Made by a program: the position numbers and the translations under genes. A stretch of 14,549 nucleotides of DNA, taken from contig SSGY01000097.1 of the NCBI GenBank assembly GCA_008017145.1, positions 1 to 14,549 on the forward strand, read 5' to 3'. Shown here piece by piece: positions 1 to 8,384 of this stretch; the stretch's first letter is position 1; every line of letters begins with the position of its first letter. Below the pieces are notes generated by a model. That model did no database searches, was not told the DNA's origin, and saw nothing but the letters and a program-made list of their open reading frames with translations. This stretch comes from Neisseriales bacterium (GTDB lineage Bacteria; Pseudomonadota; Gammaproteobacteria; Burkholderiales; UBA11063).

Positions 1-1004
1 AAAATACCAACCATAATTCCACCTAAAAACCCTGGTACACCATGGCAGGTAAACACATCCAACGAGTCATCAACCTTGTGTTTAAGACGATTATAGTAAA
101 TAGTTAAAACATAAGAAAGAAGTGAAGCAATAACTCCGATTGCAATTGCTGAGCTAATACTTACATAACCAGCTGATGGCGTGATTGCAACCAAACCAAT
201 AATTAGTGAATTACAAATACCAGTTACAGTACGTGCTTTACCAAGAAATGAGTCACAAAGTACCCATGCGACCATTGCCGCGGATGTAGCAAATAATGTA
301 TTCGCAATGGCTTGAATCGTGATTGGTGAAATTTCCAACGCCGAACCAGCATTAAAACCAAACCAGCCAAACCACAACATTCCACAACCCAAGACCATTA
401 AAGGTAAATTGTGTTTACCATCACCACGATCCCCTGATTTGCGAGGTTTAAGAACCATAGCAAGCGCCAAACCAGAGAAGCCGGCGCTAACATGCACCAC
501 TACCCCACCAGCAAAGTCGAATGCACCGAAATTAAATGCCCAGCCATGCGAATCCCAAACTGAATGAGCTAACGTACAATAAACCAATACTACCCATAGA
601 ACAATAAAAATCAAATAGGTTCTAAATTTTAGCCGTTCAACACCTGAACCAGAAATAATCGCTGGTGCAATACTGGCAAACATTGCTTGAAAACAAATAA
701 ATGATAATGTCAGAACTTTAGTACCGCTTACAACATCATTAATTTTAATTGGCAGCAAAAACGCCAGATCAAATGAGCCAAGAAATTTACCATTACCAGA
801 AAAGACCAATGAATAGCCAATTGCCCACCATACTATTGGAATAATCCCCAGTGTAATGATGCTCATTTTGATGGTATTTAGTGCATTGCGTCCAGAAACT
901 AAGCCAGTATAAAAAAAGGCCAAACCAAAATTCATCAGCAAAACAAGCGTCGCAGAGAGCGCTACCCAGAGTGAATTAGCAAAAACCGAGTAATCAACAG
1001 GCAT
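1..1004 (-). CDS. amt: Ammonium transporter Amt/AmtB, C-terminus cut by window edge
   Basis: Inner-membrane channel that takes up ammonium (as NH3 after deprotonation). The frame starts at the ATG at 1004 and is open to the left edge, giving 334 residues of a family that is usually about 400 or more. Translation by eye shows the Amt signature. F109 (FQAMFAS) and W150 (HSVW) match the outer gate and recruitment site. D163 lies in FDFAGGVVVH, and the twin histidines of the pore are H171 and H321 (DVFTCHGVPG). The WFGWFGFNAGSA stretch at 211-222 carries F217 and S221. The start MPVDYSVFANSLWVAL has no long signal peptide. AAGGAG at 1016-1011 lies six bases before the ATG and is the strongest Shine-Dalgarno site in the window. 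The gene follows the gltD stop by 14 bp, so it is very probably the fourth gene of metY-gltB-gltD-amt. No glnK lies upstream; downstream is not visible. Family assignment is secure; the exact paralogue is not. Confidence 0.95.
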   Translation of the reverse strand, partial: MPVDYSVFANSLWVALSATLVLLMNFGLAFFYTGLVSGRNALNTIKMSIITLGIIPIVWWAIGYSLVFSGNGKFLGSFDLAFLLPIKINDVVSGTKVLTLSFICFQAMFASIAPAIISGSGVERLKFRTYLIFIVLWVVLVYCTLAHSVWDSHGWAFNFGAFDFAGGVVVHVSAGFSGLALAMVLKPRKSGDRGDGKHNLPLMVLGCGMLWFGWFGFNAGSALEISPITIQAIANTLFATSAAMVAWVLCDSFLGKARTVTGICNSLIIGLVAITPSAGYVSISSAIAIGVIASLLSYVLTIYYNRLKHKVDDSLDVFTCHGVPGFLGGIMVGI

Positions 1005-1018
1005 TTTCTACTCCTTGT

Positions 1019-2416
1019 TTACGATTGTAAAAAAGCTTCTATTTCGCGCGCAGAACCCATTCCGTCGGCAATTGCATGGACAACCAAGCTCGCGCCACGG
1101 ACAATATCACCACCTGCAAAAACTTTTGGATTTGTACTTTGCTGGCGATTACCTGAGACTTTAATTCGTCCTTGAGTGTCAACTGCAACCTGGCTTGGTG
1201 TTAGCCATGGTAGTTCTTCGGGTTTAAAACCAAAAGCAGTGATTACCAGATCAGCTTTAATTTCAAACTCTGAACCATTAATGGGTACTAAAACTTTACG
1301 CCCACCAGCATCAGCCTCAAGACGAGTTTTAACAAACTTCACGCCACACACATGACCATCTTTTTCAAGTAGCCCAACTGGCTGAGCATAAAAAACAAAA
1401 TCACAGCCTTCTTCAGAAGCATTGGCATATTCACGGCGTGAACCTGGCATGTCTTCACTACCACGGCGATAAGCAGCACTAACTTTAGCGGCACCGAGGC
1501 GAATTGAAGTACGAATACAATCCATAGCGGTATCACCACCACCCAGAACTAAAACTTGTTTATTCTGTACTTGCTTACGTAATTTAACTTCCACATCGTT
1601 AATCAAATCTTGATTAACTGAAGTTAAATAATCTAACGATTCAACGATACCAGTCAAACCTTCGTTAAACGAACTTTCTTTTACCGCCTGATAAGTTCCA
1701 TTACCTACAAATACCGCATCAAAATCGGCAATAATTTGTTCAAAGGCAATATCTTTACCAACTTCAGTATTTAATTTAAACTCAATTCCTGCTTGCTGAA
1801 ATAATTCAAAACGGCGTTGAATAATATCTTTCTCAAGCTTAAATGCCGGAATCCCAAAAGTCAACAGCCCGCCGATTGCAGATTGGCGCTCAAACACAGT
1901 TACCTGAAATCCTTTGCGATTAAGAATATCGGCACAAGCCAAACCTGCTGGACCAGAACCGATTACGGCTATTTTTTTATCCAGACGTTTAACTGGTGTA
2001 TAATTTGGCTGCCAACCTTGTTTAAAAGCTTCATCAGTAATGTATTTTTCAACATTACCAATCGAAACAGCACCAAAGCCATCATCAAGGGTACAACTAC
2101 CTTCACACAGGCGCTCTTGCGGACAAACCCGACCACAAATTTCTGGAAAACTATTAGTCTGATGGGAAAGTTCTGCCGCTTCAATTATGCGCCCTTCATA
2201 AGCTAATTTTAGCCATTGAGGAATATAATTATGCACTGGACATTTCCACTGACAATATGGATTACCACATTCTAGACACCGTTCTGCTTGTTGCTTAACT
2301 TCTTGAGGCTCTTGTTTGAAATAAATCTCTTTAAATTCATTCTTACGTTCTTGCAAGCTAATTTTAGGTGCATCAATCCGAGAGAGTTCAATAAATCTAT
2401 TTACATTTTTTTTCAT
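1019..2416 (-). CDS. gltD: Glutamate synthase (NADPH) small subunit GltD
   Basis: Beta subunit of glutamate synthase: it oxidises NADPH at FAD and passes electrons through iron-sulfur clusters to GltB. From the ATG at 2416 it has 465 residues, near the usual length. The N-terminal cluster region holds eight cysteines: C47, C50, C55, C59 and C94, C98, C104, C108. The FAD-binding GSGPAG is at 153-158, the NADPH-binding GGGDTAMDC at 292-300, and the second FAD contact FAGGDIVRGAS at 433-443. The frame also opens at a GTG three codons earlier (2425), but that GTG lies inside the AGGTGG (2427-2422) that sits five bases before the ATG, so I take the ATG. It follows the gltB stop (TAG, 2431-2429) by 12 bp, and the Shine-Dalgarno starts directly after that stop, which suggests translational coupling. 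GltD-like proteins also occur as DPD or NfnB homologues, but the position after gltB makes GltD clear. Confidence 0.96.
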   Translation of the reverse strand: MKKNVNRFIELSRIDAPKISLQERKNEFKEIYFKQEPQEVKQQAERCLECGNPYCQWKCPVHNYIPQWLKLAYEGRIIEAAELSHQTNSFPEICGRVCPQERLCEGSCTLDDGFGAVSIGNVEKYITDEAFKQGWQPNYTPVKRLDKKIAVIGSGPAGLACADILNRKGFQVTVFERQSAIGGLLTFGIPAFKLEKDIIQRRFELFQQAGIEFKLNTEVGKDIAFEQIIADFDAVFVGNGTYQAVKESSFNEGLTGIVESLDYLTSVNQDLINDVEVKLRKQVQNKQVLVLGGGDTAMDCIRTSIRLGAAKVSAAYRRGSEDMPGSRREYANASEEGCDFVFYAQPVGLLEKDGHVCGVKFVKTRLEADAGGRKVLVPINGSEFEIKADLVITAFGFKPEELPWLTPSQVAVDTQGRIKVSGNRQQSTNPKVFAGGDIVRGASLVVHAIADGMGSAREIEAFLQS

Positions 2417-2427
2417 TAATGCCACCT
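2417..2427 (-). promoter_or_regulatory. gltD ribosome binding site that fixes the start
   Basis: AGGTGG at 2427-2422 followed by five bases and ATG. AGGTG can pair with the CACCU near the 16S rRNA 3' end. The in-frame GTG at 2425-2423 is part of this motif, so it is unlikely to be the initiation codon. The same AGGTGG-N5-ATG layout precedes gltB. Confidence 0.65.
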
Positions 2428-2428
2428 A

Positions 2429-5400
2429 CTATTTATAAAGATAATTCAATAAATTTGCCATACTAATCCCTTTGGGTTTAATCAAAACCAAATCGCGGGC
2501 ATTACTGTCAAAATCAGCTAAAAACTGTGCTGCTTTTGATGAATGAGTTTCACGATAATGCTTCTGGATTAGCTCCTGAATATAATCGGCATGCGCTTGA
2601 TACGTATCACCAGTTTCATCAAGATAAATTGCCTCGACAAAATCATGATTCAGATTTTCACGTACTCGTGATTTAGCATCCCAGACATAACATAATCCAC
2701 CTGTCATACCAGCACCAAAATTTTGGTCTATGTCACCTAAGACGGCTACCACGCCACCAGTCATATATTCGCAGCCATTACTAGCTAAGCCTTCGACAAC
2801 CGCAACCACTCCAGAATTACGTGCCGCAAAACGATCGCCAGCACCACCGTTAGCAAATACTTGTCCACTAGTTGCACCATATAAACAGGTATTTCCCATT
2901 ACCGTTACAACACCGCTAATATTAAGATTATTATGCTTAATTACAATCTTACCACCAGCAAGGCCTTTGGCAACATAATCATTAGCTTCACCATGCAGGT
3001 ATAGTTCCATTCCTGTAGTTGCCCAAACGCCAAAAGACTGTCCGGCAATTCCTTCAAAATGAAGCGTGATTGGATTTTCTAAGCCTTTACCACCATAGGT
3101 TTTAGCAATTTCACCAGCTAAGGTAGCCCCAACTGAACGATCAGTATTATAAATAGTATAACTCTTATTCAACTCATGTAAATTGTATACCGCTTCAAGG
3201 CAATCAGCATGAATCCGTTGGTTCATTACACCACGATCATGTCCAATATTAGCTTCGCTATAATATAACGGATAATTGGAAGTTGTACCTGCAATTTCCA
3301 AGACTTCAGAAAGATCAATATTTTTGCTACGAATGCTATCTAGTTGTTCAAGTAAATCAGTTCGTCCAATCAGGTCAACCAATTGCGAAACACCGAGCTT
3401 AATCAGCCATTGCTGAACTTCATGAGCAACTCCGCGGAAATAATTGATTACCATCTCTGGCAAGCCTTTGAAATGCTTCTGACGTAATTGTTCATTTTGC
3501 GTAGCTAAACCAGTTGCACAGTTATTCAAATGACAAATTCGCAAATATTTGCAGCCTAAAGCTACCATTGGCGCAGTTCCAAAACCGAAAGTTTCTGCAC
3601 CTAAAATTGCTGCTTTAATCACATCCAGACCAGTTTTAAGTCCACCATCTACCTGCAAACGAATTTTATGACGTAGATTATTTTGCACCAACGCTGCATG
3701 AGTTTCGGCAATACCAAGTTCCCACGGACTTCCAACATTTTTAACTGAAGTAATTGGTGCTGCACCAGTTCCACCATCATAACCCGAAATAGTGATTAAA
3801 TCCGCTTGGGCTTTAGCTACTCCGCAAGCAATTACGCCAATTCCAGGCTCTGAGACTAGTTTTACTGAAATCTGCGCTCCAGGATTGAGCTGTTTTAAAT
3901 CAAAAATCAGCTGTGCCAAATCCTCAATTGAGTAAACATCATGATGTGGCGGAGGTGAAATCAGCGTAACACCTGGTGTCGCATGGCGTAAGTGCGCAAT
4001 TTCGACACTAACTTTTTCACCCGGTAATTGGCCACCCTCACCTGGTTTTGCACCCTGCGCAATCTTAATCTGAATAATTTCAGCACTCATCAGATAGCTT
4101 GGTGTAACTCCAAAACGTCCTGATGCAATTTGTTTAATCTTTGAATTGCGATTAGTACCGTAACGTTTAGGATCTTCACCACCCTCACCGGAGTTAGAGC
4201 GTCCACCAATGGTATTCATCGCAATAGCTAACGCCTCATGCGCTTCCGCACTTAGTGCACCAATTGACATTGCAGCACTATCAAAACGGCGACAAATTTC
4301 TTCAATCTCATCAACTCGCACGTAAGATTTTGAGTTAGATGCTTCAGGGACTTTAATCGTAAATAAATCACGTAAACAAGTAGGTGCCCGTTGATTGACT
4401 TCATTGGCAAATGAATAATAATCTTCCAGTTCACCGCTGCGCACTGCTTTTTGTAATTTACCCACTACATCTGGGTTAAACGCATGATATTCACCTTGAT
4501 AGGAGTATTTAATACTTCCGCCTTGATCAACCAAAGTAGCAGCATCCCACGCTTTAGCTGCCGTTTGTTCTAATTGTGATTGAATTGTGGCAAAACCAGC
4601 ACCTTTAATCCGTGATACTGCACTGCCAAAGCATAAATCACTCACACTATTATCAATTCCTAAGGCTTCAAATAATTGTGATCCACGATAAGAAGCAACT
4701 GTTGAAATCCCCATCTTAGACATAATTTTGAGGATACCTTTATTAATAGCACCCAAATAATTTTTGTTTAAGCTCGCTAAGTCTTTACCGCTATAGCCAC
4801 CAGCAGCAATTTCTTCAATCATTTTATAGCTTAGGTACGGGTAAATTGCCGTTGCACCAAATCCGAGTAAAACACAGAAATGATGTGGATCACGAGCTGT
4901 TGCCGTTTCAACAATAATATCAGTATTAAAGCGTAAGCCACGTGTCACTAGGTGATTATGAATCGCACCTAATGCCATAACAGCAGGAATTACCAATTTA
5001 TCCGCAGCAATCTCTCGATCAGATAAAATTAACAAGGTCGTACCTGATGCAACTAATTGCTCGGCGCTACTTACTAAATTATTTACCGCCTGTTCTAAAT
5101 TATGTTTAGTGACATCAAAACTAAGCTCCAGAGTTGCACTTACTTTCCAAGCTGCATCATGATTTAAAATTGCAGCATAAACTTCTGGTGACAATACAGG
5201 TGAAGTTAATTTATAACCATGCAATGAACGCGTAGTTACTAAATCCAGCTTATCGCCCAGATAGCTATCTAGAGTCATCACATATTTCTCACGAATTGAA
5301 TCAATTGCCGGATTAGTCACCTGTGCAAAACTTTGGCGGAAATAATCGGTCAATGGACGAATTTTTTGACTCAAAACTGCAATTGCAGCATCATCACCCA

Positions 5401-6835
5401 TCGACATAGTTGGCTCCATACCATCAATTGCCGAAACTTTAATTACACTCTCAATCTCTTCTTGCGTAACTAAAAATAATTTTTTATAGGTGTTTAAATT
5501 ATGCTTTAATTCAGGGACAGTAGCACCATCAGCACTAATTGGCGGAGTAATATAGTTATTTTGCTCACTTTGACTTAAATCAAATTGACGATAAATAGCC
5601 CGATCAAACAAGACCATTTTAGCCTGAGTATCAATTAAAATCATTTCCCCGGCACCAAGGCGATTTTTGACAATAAAATCTTCGGCATCATAGTCTAAAA
5701 TCCCGGTTTCTGAGGCAATAATTACCGTTCCATCCTGAGTAATTGAATAACGCAACGGACGTAAACCATTACGATCTAAACAGCACATCACTTGACGACC
5801 ATTAGAAAAAACAATCCCTGCTGGACCATCCCACGGCTCATAGCCAATACCAACGGTTTCATACCATTTTTGTAATTCAGGGCTTAGTTTATTATTCCCT
5901 TCCCAATATGGAGGAATCAAAGCACGAAGAGCTTGTTTAAAATCAGCTCCAGCCATTAAAAGCATCTCCATCATATTATCTAAGCTAAACGAATCCGAAC
6001 CTGATTCACTCACCATAGTTGCCAGATGGTTAATTTTATCTTGAATATTTTGTGGTAATAAACTTATTCCACGTGACTTCGCCCACAGACGATTAGCTGA
6101 GACAGTATTAATTTCACCATTGTGCGCTACATAGCGAAACGGCTGTGCTAAACGCCAGCTAGGCTGGGTGTTAGTTGAAAAACGTTGGTGGAATACACAA
6201 ATACTGGTTTTAACTAACGGATCAGCTAAATCCAGATAAAATTCTTTTAAAATCCGTGGTAAACACAATGCCTTATAAATAATTGTCTGACTGGATAAAC
6301 TACAGATAAAGAAATCTTGGTTATCTTTAAAACGGTATTCAATATTTTTACGTAAGGCAAAAAGTCTTAATTCAAATTCTTGCTCACTAAGATCTTCTGG
6401 TGAGTTGATAAATAGCTGTTCAATTAATGGAAGACTATTTTTGGCAATTCTACCAAGCACAGATACATTAATTGGTACTCGGCGAAAATGGATATCATTT
6501 AAGCCAATTTTATTACATTCTTCCGTGATAATTGTTTTTTGTTCAGCAATACTAATTTGTTCCAGCGAGAAAAATATATTTCCTGCTGCATAATTAGTTG
6601 CTAAAGTAAATTCACCATCTTCTTCCATAATACTACGAAAAAATTCATCAGGAATCTGAATTGAAACCCCGCAACCGTCTCCAGTACGCCCATCTGATTG
6701 GATCGCACCACGGTGAGATAGTTTAATCAGCGCTGCAATCCCTTTAATCAATATATCGTGCAATGGGTTGCCATATTTATTAACAATGACTCCCACGCCG
6801 CAATTATCACGCTCTGTAAATTGAAATAACCCCAT
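2429..6835 (-). CDS. gltB: Glutamate synthase (NADPH) large subunit GltB
   Basis: Alpha subunit of glutamate synthase: glutamine + 2-oxoglutarate + reductant gives two glutamates, closing the GS-GOGAT cycle. From the ATG at 6835 it has 1468 residues, matching the short E. coli-like type. Residues 1-11 are a short propeptide, and C12 in ERDNCGVG is the expected N-terminal nucleophile of the class II amidotransferase domain (about 12-430). A central linker domain follows (about 470-770). The FMN/2-oxoglutarate barrel (about 835-1210) contains SNSGEGGEDPKRYGT and GAKPGEGGQLPGEKV. C1095, C1101 and C1106 (C-x5-C-x4-C in GCKYLRICHLNNC) are the 3Fe-4S ligands. The C-terminal GXGXG beta-helix domain runs from about 1230 to 1450 (GNTCLYGATSG, GCEYMTGG, NFGAGMTGG). 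The frame extends three codons upstream to a GTG within the Shine-Dalgarno; the ATG with AGGTGG five bases upstream is preferred. It lies 28 bp after metY and 12 bp before gltD. No frameshift or missing active residue was seen. Confidence 0.97.
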   Translation of the reverse strand: MGLFQFTERDNCGVGVIVNKYGNPLHDILIKGIAALIKLSHRGAIQSDGRTGDGCGVSIQIPDEFFRSIMEEDGEFTLATNYAAGNIFFSLEQISIAEQKTIITEECNKIGLNDIHFRRVPINVSVLGRIAKNSLPLIEQLFINSPEDLSEQEFELRLFALRKNIEYRFKDNQDFFICSLSSQTIIYKALCLPRILKEFYLDLADPLVKTSICVFHQRFSTNTQPSWRLAQPFRYVAHNGEINTVSANRLWAKSRGISLLPQNIQDKINHLATMVSESGSDSFSLDNMMEMLLMAGADFKQALRALIPPYWEGNNKLSPELQKWYETVGIGYEPWDGPAGIVFSNGRQVMCCLDRNGLRPLRYSITQDGTVIIASETGILDYDAEDFIVKNRLGAGEMILIDTQAKMVLFDRAIYRQFDLSQSEQNNYITPPISADGATVPELKHNLNTYKKLFLVTQEEIESVIKVSAIDGMEPTMSMGDDAAIAVLSQKIRPLTDYFRQSFAQVTNPAIDSIREKYVMTLDSYLGDKLDLVTTRSLHGYKLTSPVLSPEVYAAILNHDAAWKVSATLELSFDVTKHNLEQAVNNLVSSAEQLVASGTTLLILSDREIAADKLVIPAVMALGAIHNHLVTRGLRFNTDIIVETATARDPHHFCVLLGFGATAIYPYLSYKMIEEIAAGGYSGKDLASLNKNYLGAINKGILKIMSKMGISTVASYRGSQLFEALGIDNSVSDLCFGSAVSRIKGAGFATIQSQLEQTAAKAWDAATLVDQGGSIKYSYQGEYHAFNPDVVGKLQKAVRSGELEDYYSFANEVNQRAPTCLRDLFTIKVPEASNSKSYVRVDEIEEICRRFDSAAMSIGALSAEAHEALAIAMNTIGGRSNSGEGGEDPKRYGTNRNSKIKQIASGRFGVTPSYLMSAEIIQIKIAQGAKPGEGGQLPGEKVSVEIAHLRHATPGVTLISPPPHHDVYSIEDLAQLIFDLKQLNPGAQISVKLVSEPGIGVIACGVAKAQADLITISGYDGGTGAAPITSVKNVGSPWELGIAETHAALVQNNLRHKIRLQVDGGLKTGLDVIKAAILGAETFGFGTAPMVALGCKYLRICHLNNCATGLATQNEQLRQKHFKGLPEMVINYFRGVAHEVQQWLIKLGVSQLVDLIGRTDLLEQLDSIRSKNIDLSEVLEIAGTTSNYPLYYSEANIGHDRGVMNQRIHADCLEAVYNLHELNKSYTIYNTDRSVGATLAGEIAKTYGGKGLENPITLHFEGIAGQSFGVWATTGMELYLHGEANDYVAKGLAGGKIVIKHNNLNISGVVTVMGNTCLYGATSGQVFANGGAGDRFAARNSGVVAVVEGLASNGCEYMTGGVVAVLGDIDQNFGAGMTGGLCYVWDAKSRVRENLNHDFVEAIYLDETGDTYQAHADYIQELIQKHYRETHSSKAAQFLADFDSNARDLVLIKPKGISMANLLNYLYK

Positions 6836-6846
6836 CGTACCCACCT
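6836..6846 (-). promoter_or_regulatory. gltB ribosome binding site that fixes the start
   Basis: AGGTGG at 6846-6841, then five bases, then ATG at 6835. An in-frame GTG (6844-6842) lies inside the motif and would give a three-residue longer protein, but it would have no Shine-Dalgarno of its own. The surrounding TTTTAGGTGGGTA closely resembles TTTTAGGGTGGGTA before metY. Confidence 0.65.
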
Positions 6847-6863
6847 AAAAGATATTATTTTAT

Positions 6864-8144
6864 TTATTTTGTAGTAAATGCCTGCTCTAAATCAGCGATC
6901 AAATCACGAACATCTTCAATCCCTATTGACAAGCGCAATAAATCTGGAGCAACTCCAGCAGAAACTTGTTGCTCATTGCTTAGCTGGGCATGAGTAGTGC
7001 TTGCCGGATGAATCACCAATGATTTAGCATCAGCCACATTTGCTAATAAAGAAAAGATTTTTAAATCGCCAACAAATTTTTTAGCTGCTGCTGCGCCACC
7101 TTTGATACCAAAGGTAAAAATTGATCCTGCACCCAGCGGAAGATATTTTTGTGCTAAAGCATGATATTTGTTATCAGTTAATCCTGGATAATTTACCCAG
7201 CTAACTTGAGGATGATTTTGTAAATACGCTGCAATTTTTTGTGCATTCTGAACATGGCGTTCAACTCGTAGCGATAATGTTTCAAGGCCTTGTAACAACA
7301 TAAAGGCGTTAAATGGGCTCAAACAAGCACCAGTATCACGCAAAAGCTGTACCCGTGCTTTTAAGATATATGCAAGATTACCAAAACTTTCGCTATAGAT
7401 TAAACCATTATAGCTTTTATCAGGACTAGTAAAATCAGGAAAGCGACCGCTTGCAGCCCAGTCAAAATTACCACCATCAACAATCAAACCACCAATGGTA
7501 GTTCCATGTCCACCGATAAATTTAGTTGCAGAGTGAACTACGATATTTGCACCTAATTCAAGCGGTTTGCATAAATATGGCGTAGCAAAGGTGTTATCAA
7601 CTATTAATGGAATTTTATGTTCTTTGGCAATTGCCGCTACTGCTGCAATATCAATGATATTGGCACTTGGATTACCAATTGTTTCGATAAAAATCGCTTT
7701 GGTTTTGTCTGTGATAGCCCGCGCAAAGTTTTGAGCGTCATCAGGATCAACAAAACGAGTAGTAATGCCGTACTTCGGCAAGGTATTTGCAAATAAATTA
7801 TAAGTTCCACCGTACAAGCTACTGGCAGAAACAATTTCATCACCATTACTCGCAATATTCATGATTGCATAAGTGATTGCTGCTGAGCCAGAAGCAACCG
7901 CTAGTGCTGCTACACCACCTTCTAATGCTGCAATTCGTTTCTCTAATACATCACAAGTAGGATTCATAATCCGGCTATAAATATTGCCAAATTCTTTCAG
8001 CGCAAATAAATTTGCCGCATGATCAGTATCTTTAAAGTTATAAGCTGTTGTCTGATAGATTGGTACAGCACGTGAACCAGTAGTTGGATCTGGCTCTTGA
8101 CCAGCATGAATTTGCAAAGTATCGAAATGTAGTTTATTTTCCAT
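6864..8144 (-). CDS. metY: O-acetylhomoserine sulfhydrylase (aminocarboxypropyltransferase)
   Basis: PLP enzyme of the Cys/Met metabolism family that makes homocysteine from O-acetylhomoserine and sulfide, in the cytoplasm. Its 426 residues match the usual MetY length, longer than most MetB/MetC/MetZ. YSRIMNPT at 56-63 supplies the Tyr/Arg that hold the PLP phosphate of the partner subunit. ASGSAA at 84-89 binds the phosphate. D183 in [18 protein letters not shown] stacks on the pyridine nitrogen. K208 in [11 protein letters not shown] is the Schiff-base lysine. R404 in LRLSIGIED is the expected carboxylate contact. The N-terminus [29 protein letters not shown] and the long insertion around 225-250 ([14 protein letters not shown]) are typical of MetY. 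It is first in the minus-strand operon and reads from the divergent promoter region, with GGGTGG six bases before the ATG. The acyl group (acetyl versus succinyl) is assigned by family resemblance only. Confidence 0.93.
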   Translation of the reverse strand: MENKLHFDTLQIHAGQEPDPTTGSRAVPIYQTTAYNFKDTDHAANLFALKEFGNIYSRIMNPTCDVLEKRIAALEGGVAALAVASGSAAITYAIMNIASNGDEIVSASSLYGGTYNLFANTLPKYGITTRFVDPDDAQNFARAITDKTKAIFIETIGNPSANIIDIAAVAAIAKEHKIPLIVDNTFATPYLCKPLELGANIVVHSATKFIGGHGTTIGGLIVDGGNFDWAASGRFPDFTSPDKSYNGLIYSESFGNLAYILKARVQLLRDTGACLSPFNAFMLLQGLETLSLRVERHVQNAQKIAAYLQNHPQVSWVNYPGLTDNKYHALAQKYLPLGAGSIFTFGIKGGAAAAKKFVGDLKIFSLLANVADAKSLVIHPASTTHAQLSNEQQVSAGVAPDLLRLSIGIEDVRDLIADLEQAFTTK

Positions 8145-8191
8145 TATTACCCACCCTAAAATAATAGATTATTTAACCATAGTTGTAGCGA

Positions 8192-8207
8192 ATTTTAGAT
8201 TATAGCA
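8192..8207 (-). promoter_or_regulatory. Predicted metY-gltBD-amt promoter (extended -10)
   Basis: On the minus strand TGC at 8207-8205 directly precedes a perfect TATAAT at 8204-8199, an extended -10 element. No good TTGACA is found 16-18 bases upstream, where the sequence is AT-rich, as expected for extended -10 promoters. The predicted start is near 8192, leaving a leader of about 48 bases before metY. No sigma-54 -24/-12 pair was seen. Confidence 0.55.
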
Positions 8208-8226
8208 TAGCCGCAAAGGTTGATTT

Positions 8227-8253
8227 AAATTATATTGCAGCGCAATATAATTT
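8227..8253. promoter_or_regulatory. Perfect 12-bp inverted repeat between divergent promoters, operator candidate
   Basis: Left arm AAATTATATTGC (8227-8238), spacer AGC, right arm GCAATATAATTT (8242-8253), with no mismatch. It lies between the two opposed -10 elements and covers or abuts both -35 zones, which is a position for a dimeric repressor or activator. On the plus strand T residues run from 8251 to 8255, so a weak intrinsic terminator is possible. However, the stem has only two G-C pairs, and no transcript is expected to need stopping here. Confidence 0.6.
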
Positions 8254-8265
8254 TTATGAGTTTAT

Positions 8266-8281
8266 TGCTATAATTACGTTC
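8266..8281 (+). promoter_or_regulatory. Predicted ptsH-glpFKD promoter (extended -10)
   Basis: TGC at 8266-8268 directly precedes TATAAT at 8269-8274. The -35 zone (about 8246-8251) falls inside the right arm of the inverted repeat and does not resemble TTGACA. The predicted start is near 8281, giving a leader of about 104 bases. The nine-base TGCTATAAT is identical to that of the opposed metY promoter. Confidence 0.55.
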
Positions 8282-8294
8282 TGATTTCAAATCA
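8282..8294. promoter_or_regulatory. 13-bp perfect palindrome at the predicted plus-strand transcript start
   Basis: TGATTT-C-AAATCA, a 6-1-6 palindrome beginning one base after the predicted start site. A protein bound here would block initiation or clearance. A related half (TGATTTAAAT) occurs at 8221-8230, next to the -35 zone of the metY promoter. The arm spacing does not match the FNR or CRP consensus sites. Confidence 0.4.
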
Positions 8295-8384
8295 CACAGT
8301 AGTGCAATGCAACATAAAATAACGACAAGAACACTCTGACTAAACTAACTTTATTGCTAAAACTAAATTAAAAGGAATACCCTT

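Noticed and set aside
319..567. Plus-strand 82-codon frame
   Set aside because: It lies wholly opposite amt, whose translation shows strong family motifs. The product is a proline/lysine-rich low-complexity string with no Shine-Dalgarno site.
8227..8255. Intrinsic terminator reading of the 12-bp inverted repeat with T5
   Set aside because: The stem has only two G-C pairs and lies between two divergent promoters, where no transcript should need stopping. An operator fits the position better, though a weak terminator is not excluded.
8145..8260. Sigma-54 promoter or NtrC sites for the nitrogen operon
   Set aside because: No TGGCAC-N5-TTGC pattern or close variant was found on the minus strand upstream of metY.
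8282..8294. FNR or CRP binding site
   Set aside because: The half-sites TGAT and ATCA are five bases apart rather than four as in FNR, and the flanks lack the CRP TGTGA-N6-TCACA pattern. It is kept only as an unnamed palindrome.
8307..8339. Ten-codon mini-frame in the ptsH leader (ATG to TGA)
   Set aside because: It has no Shine-Dalgarno site and no run of regulatory codons, and such short frames are expected by chance in AT-rich DNA.
8372..8384. AAGG/CCTT hairpin covering the ptsH Shine-Dalgarno
   Set aside because: It has only four pairs with a five-base loop, too weak to claim translational control without further support.
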